From positions 5,735-10,850 of the forward strand of contig DQHT01000033.1 of the NCBI GenBank assembly GCA_003531115.1: a stretch of DNA of 5,116 bases, read 5' to 3'. Shown here piece after piece: positions 1 through 5,116 of the stretch; positions within the stretch are counted from its first letter, which is position 1, and the number at the start of each line of letters is the position of its first letter. This stretch comes from Bacteroidota bacterium (GTDB lineage: Bacteria; Bacteroidota; Bacteroidia; UBA8524). A program made the position numbers and the translations under genes. The notes beneath the pieces are model-generated. The model made no database searches. It was not told the origin of the DNA and saw only the letters and a list, made by a program, of their open reading frames with translations.

Positions 1-59
1 CAGCCATGAATTATTCAAGTGATGCAGAACCGATGAAAGATTGCAAGGGTATATTCATT

Positions 60-155
60 CATGTAGGTTCACCCAATTTTTAACCGCCGAAGCTTGACGA
101 ATATAAAGAGTAAATCATATTCCGATAAGCGGAGGAGGTCGGGTGAACCTACATG
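60..155. repeat. 15-bp perfect inverted repeat with a 66-nt loop
   Basis: Positions 60-74 (CATGTAGGTTCACCC) are the exact reverse complement of 141-155. The 66-nt interior includes a weaker internal match (CCGC 84-87 with GCGG 129-132) and a HindIII-type palindrome AAGCTT. A stem this long with a structured loop could be an RNA hairpin, two operator half-sites, or the ends of a small element. The arms share no clear sequence with the other palindromes further right. The inverted repeat is directly visible; its role is unknown. Confidence 0.7.
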
Positions 156-179
156 GCGAGGCGTATCCCGGGCGATTGC

Positions 180-223
180 GTTTGAAGCGGTCGGTGCAGA
201 GCCCCTGACCGCTTCAAGGGGAA
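180..223 (+). repeat. GC-rich hairpin repeat, copy 1
   Basis: This 44-nt segment is identical to 683-726. It folds into a hairpin with an 11-bp lower stem (TTGAAGCGGTC 182-192 with GACCGCTTCAA 207-217). A one-base bulge (T206) and a short upper stem (193-197 with 201-205, one T-C mismatch) close on an AGA triloop. Similarity to copy 2 continues to position 240, giving 56 of 61 matches over 180-240. The tail after the stem contains GTGAGGTGAGGG. The layout resembles interspersed REP-type palindromes. Confidence 0.85.
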
Positions 224-273
224 CGTGAGGTGAGGGTCCAAAATCATCAGATCAATTATTCTTAGTATCCTTT

Positions 274-364
274 AGCGGTTCGGTGTCCACAGCCCACCGA
301 AGCCGATGGATTAACAGACGGAATGCAAAATCACTATTCGGCGCAGGTGGGCCACCGAACCGCT
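274..364. repeat. Compound palindrome of two inverted related halves
   Basis: AGCGGTTCGGTG (274-285) is the exact reverse complement of 353-364. GCCCACC (292-298) pairs with GGTGGGC (346-352), and GCCGA (302-306) pairs with TCGGC (338-342). The region can form one long interrupted hairpin with a 31-nt loop. Alternatively it is two separate hairpins: 276-305 is a good local stem-loop, while the right half forms a weaker one. Compared on opposite strands, the halves are the same sequence with a six-base insertion (286-291) in the left. The right end, ACCGCTTC followed by CGAGG, resembles the ends of copies 1 and 2. Confidence 0.7.
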
Positions 365-392
365 TCTGTGCAGCGACGAGGCGCGCGTCTTT

Positions 393-450
393 CCGAAATC
401 CTTGTGGGGATCCATATTAACTGAAGGGAGCACAAAGGATTTCGGTTTTT
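393..450 (+). terminator. Probable rightward intrinsic terminator
   Basis: CCGAAATCCTT (393-403) pairs perfectly with AAGGATTTCGG (435-445). Three further pairs (GTG 404-406 with CAC 431-433) follow a bulged A434. The stem is followed at once by TTTTT (446-450). The 24-nt loop is long for a classical terminator and the stem is only moderately GC-rich. No gene ending just upstream is visible, so if it works it would end a transcript starting to the left of or inside this non-coding region. Confidence 0.4.
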
Positions 451-476
451 GTGGGGGTGGTTTTGTTACCCATATT

Positions 477-492
477 TGACCCTATGGGGTCA
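477..492. repeat. Short hairpin/palindrome
   Basis: TGACCC (477-482) is the reverse complement of GGGTCA (487-492), with a four-base loop. An alternative pairing joins CCCAT (469-473) to ATGGG (484-488). It is followed by GTCGGGTGAA (493-502), a ten-base string that also occurs at the right arm of the first inverted repeat (138-147). It is too short to assign a role. Confidence 0.35.
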
Positions 493-574
493 GTCGGGTG
501 AAAAGAGTATAGAAGTTTTCTGTGAATGGATGGTCGCTTTAATAGTATTCATGTGAGAAGGCAGAAGTCCCATT

Positions 575-602
575 GCCGGTCAGGCGCTCTGCGCCGACCG
601 GC
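575..602 (-). repeat. Diverged third copy of the hairpin core, inverted
   Basis: Read on the minus strand, 600 to 577 matches positions 188-211 of copy 1 at 22 of 24 bases. The two differences turn the T-C mismatch in the upper stem of copy 1 into a paired C-G. The hairpin is therefore GCCGGTC 575-581 with GACCGGC 596-602, then GGCGC 583-587 with GCGCC 591-595, and A582 bulged. The pairing is kept although the sequence differs, which supports a selected or mobilised structure. Confidence 0.75.
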
Positions 603-624
603 TCCTCCGCCCACAGCGGGAGGA
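603..624 (+). repeat. Small hairpin abutting the inverted repeat copy
   Basis: TCCTCC (603-608) pairs with GGGAGGA (618-624) with G618 bulged, and GC 609-610 pairs with GC 616-617, around a CCACA loop. It begins at the base after the 575-602 hairpin, so the two form a back-to-back pair. The following sequence carries GAGAGTGAG (629-637), the same kind of tail seen after copies 1 and 2. It may be another, more diverged member of the palindrome family. Confidence 0.55.
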
Positions 625-682
625 TTTGGAGAGTGAGCACGCACTTGAGTTGTGATTCCCACAGGTCAGCCCGAGGTGGCGG

Positions 683-726
683 GTTTGAAGCGGTCGGTGC
701 AGAGCCCCTGACCGCTTCAAGGGGAA
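683..726 (+). repeat. GC-rich hairpin repeat, copy 2
   Basis: Exact 44-nt copy of 180-223, in the same orientation and 503 bp downstream. It has the same 11-bp stem and AGA triloop, and its tail contains GTGAGGG at 733-739. Exact identity over the core and lower identity in the tail (five differences between 727 and 743) suggest either recent duplication or selection on the hairpin. It lies about 120 bp before the helicase start codon, so a transcript reading into the gene from further upstream would contain it. Confidence 0.85.
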
Positions 727-741
727 TGAGAAGTGAGGGCC

Positions 742-768
742 TATAATTATAAATCATAATTACGTAAT
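742..768. promoter_or_regulatory. Paired AT-rich palindromes upstream of the helicase gene
   Basis: TATAATTATA (742-751) and ATTACGTAAT (759-768) are both perfect 10-bp palindromes, with centres 17 bp apart and about 80-100 bp before the start codon. Such pairs can be binding sites for dimeric repressors. In AT-rich DNA they also arise by chance, so this is only a candidate operator region. No promoter elements around it were clear enough to call. Confidence 0.2.
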
Positions 769-846
769 ATCCATATCTTAGTGCCATGAACGAAACCAAT
801 ACCCTTCTTGTGGTTGCTACTTTATTGGTTTGTTTTTTTGTGAACC

Positions 847-3800
847 ATGCATAAGATCTCTTTCATCGACGCCGAAATCGACCCATCCAAAAACAAAATC
901 CTGGATTTAGGGATAGTACGTTCAGACGGGGCGCAGTACAGAGGGACTTCTATTTATACATTTAAAGAAATACTACAAGATTCAGATTACGTTTGCGGAC
1001 ATAATATCCTCCATCATGACCTCAAACACCTTGCATCGCATGTAGGAGAGCTGGATGCAGATAGAGTGATTGATACGCTTTATTGGTCGCCTTTGCTCTT
1101 TCCTGAAAGACCTTATCATGCCTTGGTTAAGGATGAAAAATTGATCACGGATGAACTCAATAATCCGTTAAACGATGCCCTTAAGGCCAAAGACCTGTTT
1201 TGGAGTGAAGTGGAGAAGTTTAAGACCCTTTCTCCTGAATTAAAGGGCATTTACTTCGGCTTGTTGCAGGATAAAGCGGAGTTCAAAGGGTTTTTTCGCT
1301 ATGTGAACGAGGAATTGAGGAATACTGATCTTGAGGGGCTAATACGCGCACAGTTCCGGGAAAAAGTATGTGTCCATGCCAGCCTTTCCCTGTTTATCCG
1401 GGAGTATCCCATTGAGTTGGCCTTTTGTCTGGCCCTCATCCATACCAATGAATACGATTCGATCACCCCGCCCTGGGTCCTTAAGAACTACCCGGAAGTG
1501 GAACGATTGATGTTCCTTTTACGCAACAAACCTTGTTTGATTGGCTGTGTGTATTGCAGGCAGGCGCTCGACATCAACCTGGGTTTAAAACGTTTTTTCG
1601 GATTTGAAAGCTACCGGAAATACAATGGAGAAGCCCTGCAGGAGAAGGCTGTACAAGCCGCAGTTGATAGCAAATCCATACTCGCTGTTTTCCCAACAGG
1701 GGGTGGAAAATCCATCACCTTTCAGGTACCTGCGTTAATGAGTGGAGAGTCGGAGCGGGGCTTAACGGTGATCATTTCGCCCCTGCAGTCGCTGATGAAG
1801 GATCAGGTGGATAACCTGGAAAAGAACAAAATTACGCGGGCAGTAACCATCAACGGACTTTTAGACCCCATAGAACGGGCCAAATCCATAGAACGTGTTG
1901 CGGATGGCTCGGCATCCCTTCTGTATATCTCTCCGGAATCCTTACGATCAAAAACCATAGAGCGGCTTTTGTTAAACAGAAACGTCGTGCGTTTTGTGAT
2001 CGATGAGGCGCATTGTTTTTCGTCCTGGGGACAAGATTTTCGGGTGGACTACCTGTATATCGCTCCCTTTATAAAATCCCTGCAGCAACTGAAAAACCGT
2101 TATGAGCCCATTCCGGTTTCCTGCTTTACGGCAACGGCCAAACAAAAGGTTATAGAGGATATCCGGGCTTATTTTAAGGAGAATTTGTCCCTGGACTTAG
2201 AAGTATTTTCCACCGGTTCCGCGCGACCGAATTTGCGCTATAAGGTGTTTCAAAAGGGAGATCCGGAAGAGAAGTACCAAACCCTGAGAAACCTGATCGA
2301 GGAGAAGGATTGTCCCACTATTGTGTACGTTTCCCGCACCAAAAAAGCCACTGAGTTAGCAGAACGCCTGACCAATGACGGTTTGCAGGCAGGATCCTAC
2401 CACGGTAAAATGGAGTCGGCCGAAAAGACAAAAAGCCAGGAAGCCTTTACCCTGGGGGAGCTGCCCATTATGGTGGCCACTTCGGCCTTTGGAATGGGGG
2501 TAGATAAAAAGGATGTGGGACTGGTGGTGCATTATGAAATATCTGATTCCCTGGAAAATTATGTTCAGGAGGCAGGCAGGGCAGGGCGGGATGAAAGTAT
2601 AGTAGCCGATTGTTATGTGCTTTATGATGAAGAAGACCTGAGCAAACACCTGGTACTGCTGAATCAGACCAAGTTGTCGGCGAATGAAATTCAGCAAATC
2701 TGGAAAGCCATTAAAGACATCACCCGCTTTAGAAAAAAAGTATCCAACTCAGCCCTTGAAATTGCCCGAAAAGCCGGCTGGGACGATACCGTTGCGGATA
2801 TTGAAACGCGGGTAAAGACAGCCATTGCCGCATTGGAAGATGCCGGTTATGTGCAGCGGGGTGCCAATTCACCCCAGGTTTTCGCCACAAGTATCCTGAC
2901 CAAGTCGGCCCAGGAGGCGATCGATCAGGTAAGTAAATCGGACCTCTTTACCAAGGATGATGCGGAAAAGGCCACCCGAATTCTTAAAAAGCTATTTGCC
3001 AGTAAAAGCCGAAAAAACAGTCAGGACGAAGCCGCCGAGTCGCGGGTGGATTATATCAGCGACCATCTCGGGATCGTTAAAGCAGATGTTATACGCATTA
3101 TTGAATTGCTGCGGGAGATCAAGGTATTAGCCAAGACCGATGACATGACGGCCTTTATTAAAAGTGGCGACAGTGTCAACCGCTCCCGGGCGATTTTGAA
3201 GGCCTATTATGAGATCGAGAAGTTCCTGGTTTCCATTCTTAGCCAGGAAGCCAAAACCTATAACCTGAAAGAGTTAAACGAGTTGGCTGAGGCCCATGGC
3301 TGTACTTCGGTCAATCCATCGAAGCTAAAAACCATTCTAAACCTCTGGCATATCCTGAAATCCATAGACAGAAGAACAGGGAACTATGCGAAGGATCAGG
3401 TTTCGCTCCGGGCCTGTTATCCCAAAGACCAGATGGAGGCGTTTATTGAGCGGCGTTTTGAGCTGGCCCGGATCATTGTGGACCATTTGTATGAGAAAAT
3501 TGAGCCCGGAAGCGGGGATAGCAAGGAAGTGCTGGTTGAGTTTTCGATAGGGGAGCTCAAGGCTGTTTACGAAGGAGAACTTTTTGTGACCAACCGGGAT
3601 ACGTCGGCCAATGCCATAAACGATGCCTTGTTTTATTTGTCGCGCATCGAATCTATCAAAATTGAAGGCGGCTTTATGGTGCTTTACAATAAGCTGAGTA
3701 TTGAAAGAACAGAGGATAATTACAAAAAGCAATACACCAAAGAGGATTATAAAAATCTGGATCAGTTTTACGACAATAAGGTACAGCAGATCCATATTGT

Positions 3801-5116
3801 AGGGGAGTATGCCAACAAGATGCTCAGCGATTACAAAGGCGCCCTTGAGTTTGTGGATGATTATTTTCAGTTGAATTATCCGGTATTCCTTCGAAAATAT
3901 TTTCCCGGCAGCAGGGCCAATGAGATCCGGCAAAAAATTACGCCTAAAAAGTTCCAGCAGTTATTTGGCACCTTGTCACCCCCGCAAATACAAATCGTAA
4001 ACGATAAAAGCTCCCAGCATTTGGTGGTGTTGGCTGGTCCGGGTAGCGGAAAAACCCGGGTATTGGTTCATAAGCTGGCTTCTTTGTTATTGATGGAAGA
4101 CATCAAGCATGAACAATTGCTGATGCTTACATTTTCCAGAGCCGCGGCTACCGAGTTTAAGAAGAGGCTAATCGAGCTGATCGGCAATGCGGCCTATTTT
4201 GTTGAAATGAAGACCTTCCATTCCTTTTGTTTTGACTTATTGGGAAGAAAAGGCAACCAGGAACATGCAAATGAGGTGATCGGGGAGGCCACAAAAAGAA
4301 TTGTTGCCGGGGAAGTCGAAACCGGAAGAATTACCAAGCTGGTATTGGTGATCGATGAGGCCCAGGACATGAACGCGGATGAATTTGCGCTGGTGCAGTC
4401 CCTGATGGAGCAGAACGAAGCCATGCGGGTTATTGCAGTAGGGGATGATGACCAGAACATCTTTGAATTCAGGGGCGCACGATCAGCCTACCTACAGCAG
4501 TTTATCACAGAAAAGCAGGCCAAGCAGTATGAGTTGCTGGAAAATTACCGGAGCAGGAAAAATATTGTTGAATTTGCGAATGGTTACTTAATCCATCTTA
4601 AAAACAGGCTTAAAAAGGGAGTGATCCAGGCAGTAAACCAGGAAAATGGAAGGGTAAAGGTGGTTAAGCATGAACATGAAAATTTGCTGGAGCCTATGGT
4701 GGCCGACTTTCTGCGCTATCATTATAATGGAAGTATTTGTATGATGGCCACCACCAACCAGCAGGCCCATCAACTTACCGGACTTTTGCGAAAAAACGGA
4801 GTAAGGGCCAAGCTGATCCAGTCGAACGACAGTTTTAAGTTGTTTGATCTTATCGAATTGCGCTACTTTTACCATTGTTTTCGGGATATAGAATCCCAAA
4901 TTTCAGATGAGAAATGGGAGGAGGCAAAACGCGCTTTGAAGCAGGCTTTTGATCGTAGTAAAAATCTACCTGTTTATTTCGAATTGATTGCCCAGTTTGA
5001 GAAGACTACATTTAAAAAGAAATACAAGTCGGACCTCGAAAACTTTATTAGCGAGTCGAAGCTGGAAGATTTTTTAAAGATTGATAACGAAACCGTTTTT
5101 GTATCCACCATCCATA
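847..5116 (+). CDS. Exonuclease-RecQ-UvrD fusion helicase (RecQ family ATP-dependent DNA helicase), 3' end outside window
   Basis: Seen: an unbroken frame of 1423 codons with no stop before the window edge. Residues 3-120 look like a DEDD exonuclease: FIDAEID (D8, E10), CGHNILHHD (D58) and NDALKAKDLF (D110). Residues 230-237 hold Cys-x3-Cys-x2-Cys. A full RecQ core follows: motif 0 near 251-265, PTGGGKS 283-289, SPLQSLMKDQ 311-320, IDEAHC 385-390 with the aromatic loop to F398, FTATA 427-431, ATSAFGMGVD 544-553 and QEAGRAGRD 574-582. A helical connector leads to an SF1 helicase: AGPGSGKT 1063-1070, LTFSRAAATEF 1094-1104, TFHSF 1123-1127, IDEAQD 1169-1174, VGDDDQ 1198-1203 and ENYRSR 1232-1237; the window stops at VSTIH (motif V). 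Start: an in-frame TGA lies at 841-843 and exonuclease motif I begins at residue 5, so ATG 847 fits; no Shine-Dalgarno sequence is seen. Known: RecQ and UvrD families unwind DNA 3'-5' using ATP, and DEDD enzymes trim 3' ends. Inferred: a soluble repair, recombination or defence enzyme; no signal peptide or membrane segment is seen. It is the only gene visible. Confidence 0.97.
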   Translation, partial: MHKISFIDAEIDPSKNKILDLGIVRSDGAQYRGTSIYTFKEILQDSDYVCGHNILHHDLKHLASHVGELDADRVIDTLYWSPLLFPERPYHALVKDEKLITDELNNPLNDALKAKDLFWSEVEKFKTLSPELKGIYFGLLQDKAEFKGFFRYVNEELRNTDLEGLIRAQFREKVCVHASLSLFIREYPIELAFCLALIHTNEYDSITPPWVLKNYPEVERLMFLLRNKPCLIGCVYCRQALDINLGLKRFFGFESYRKYNGEALQEKAVQAAVDSKSILAVFPTGGGKSITFQVPALMSGESERGLTVIISPLQSLMKDQVDNLEKNKITRAVTINGLLDPIERAKSIERVADGSASLLYISPESLRSKTIERLLLNRNVVRFVIDEAHCFSSWGQDFRVDYLYIAPFIKSLQQLKNRYEPIPVSCFTATAKQKVIEDIRAYFKENLSLDLEVFSTGSARPNLRYKVFQKGDPEEKYQTLRNLIEEKDCPTIVYVSRTKKATELAERLTNDGLQAGSYHGKMESAEKTKSQEAFTLGELPIMVATSAFGMGVDKKDVGLVVHYEISDSLENYVQEAGRAGRDESIVADCYVLYDEEDLSKHLVLLNQTKLSANEIQQIWKAIKDITRFRKKVSNSALEIARKAGWDDTVADIETRVKTAIAALEDAGYVQRGANSPQVFATSILTKSAQEAIDQVSKSDLFTKDDAEKATRILKKLFASKSRKNSQDEAAESRVDYISDHLGIVKADVIRIIELLREIKVLAKTDDMTAFIKSGDSVNRSRAILKAYYEIEKFLVSILSQEAKTYNLKELNELAEAHGCTSVNPSKLKTILNLWHILKSIDRRTGNYAKDQVSLRACYPKDQMEAFIERRFELARIIVDHLYEKIEPGSGDSKEVLVEFSIGELKAVYEGELFVTNRDTSANAINDALFYLSRIESIKIEGGFMVLYNKLSIERTEDNYKKQYTKEDYKNLDQFYDNKVQQIHIVGEYANKMLSDYKGALEFVDDYFQLNYPVFLRKYFPGSRANEIRQKITPKKFQQLFGTLSPPQIQIVNDKSSQHLVVLAGPGSGKTRVLVHKLASLLLMEDIKHEQLLMLTFSRAAATEFKKRLIELIGNAAYFVEMKTFHSFCFDLLGRKGNQEHANEVIGEATKRIVAGEVETGRITKLVLVIDEAQDMNADEFALVQSLMEQNEAMRVIAVGDDDQNIFEFRGARSAYLQQFITEKQAKQYELLENYRSRKNIVEFANGYLIHLKNRLKKGVIQAVNQENGRVKVVKHEHENLLEPMVADFLRYHYNGSICMMATTNQQAHQLTGLLRKNGVRAKLIQSNDSFKLFDLIELRYFYHCFRDIESQISDEKWEEAKRALKQAFDRSKNLPVYFELIAQFEKTTFKKKYKSDLENFISESKLEDFLKIDNETVFVSTIH

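Larger units (their letters stand above)
1..846. other. Non-coding, palindrome-rich region upstream of the helicase gene
   Basis: No frame in this stretch carries a recognisable protein, and the frames that stay open run straight through inverted repeats. It contains at least seven hairpin-forming segments, listed separately, of which three share one core sequence. GTGAG occurs five times on the + strand (225, 230, 553, 633, 733) and I saw no CTCAC, so the segment has a strand bias. Positions 727-846 become AT-rich and lead into the gene. I could not find a convincing promoter matching the Bacteroidota -7/-33 pattern. Confidence 0.75.

Noticed and set aside
3..82. Frame open from the left edge ending at TAA 80-82, possible tail of an upstream gene
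   Set aside because: Only 26 codons, no recognisable motif, and its end lies inside the left arm of the 60-155 inverted repeat. An open stretch of this length is common by chance.
60..450. Retron-type msr/msd RNA
   Set aside because: The region has several hairpins and an inverted repeat, but there is no reverse transcriptase gene in the window and the following gene is a helicase.
180..726. CRISPR array
   Set aside because: Only two exact repeat copies 503 bp apart and one inverted copy; there are no regular spacers and no cas genes.
539..799. Minus-strand 86-codon open frame in the upstream region
   Set aside because: It runs directly through the second 44-nt hairpin repeat and the two hairpins at 575-624. 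Its product shows no recognisable domain, and its opening is explained by GC-rich palindromes lacking stops.
825..832. TTGGTTTG as a Bacteroidota -7 promoter element
   Set aside because: It differs from the TAnnTTTG consensus by one base, but no TTTG-like -33 element lies at the right distance, and the start site would fall only a few bases before the ATG.
1534..1560. Radical SAM motif (Cys-x3-Cys-x2-Cys)
   Set aside because: The spacing fits, but the surrounding sequence is a linker before RecQ motif 0 and shows no other radical SAM features; a metal-binding finger is more plausible.
2356..4899. Four minus-strand open frames (2356-2697, 3337-3933, 4194-4460, 4588-4899)
   Set aside because: All lie antisense within the helicase gene, whose conserved motifs run continuously on the plus strand. 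Their products resemble no family.

Overview
The window is a partial locus from a bacterium, most likely a member of the Bacteroidota. This is an inference. It rests on the mid-to-low GC coding sequence, an AT-rich translation start with no Shine-Dalgarno sequence, and the type of large RecQ/UvrD fusion helicase present. It holds one real gene, which runs off the right edge, preceded by about 850 bases of non-coding DNA rich in palindromes.

Positions 1-846 hold no convincing gene. They contain a dense series of inverted repeats. A 15-bp inverted repeat surrounds a 66-nt loop (60-155). A GC-rich hairpin repeat occurs twice as an exact 44-nt copy (180-223 and 683-726, 503 bp apart). A diverged third copy of its core lies in inverted orientation (575-602), directly next to another hairpin (603-624). 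A compound palindrome made of two related inverted halves lies at 274-364. A long hairpin followed by five Ts looks like a rightward terminator (393-450). Several of the hairpins are followed by GTGAG on the same strand. The layout resembles REP/BIME-type interspersed palindromes more than a single RNA gene. Just before the gene the DNA becomes AT-rich and carries two 10-bp perfect palindromes (742-751 and 759-768).

Positions 847-5116 encode the first 1423 residues of a very large multidomain DNA-processing enzyme. In order these are: a DEDD-type 3'-5' exonuclease-like domain (about residues 3-120); a middle segment with a Cys-x3-Cys-x2-Cys cluster (about 120-240); a complete RecQ-type SF2 helicase (about 247-600); a long helical/winged-helix-like connector (about 600-1040); and a UvrD/Rep-type SF1 helicase (from about 1040). 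The window ends inside the SF1 motif V. The nuclease and both ATPase centres look intact. The single polypeptide therefore appears to combine a nuclease and two helicases of different superfamilies, pointing to DNA repair, recombination or defence against foreign DNA. No partner gene is visible, so the biological role is not fixed by context.
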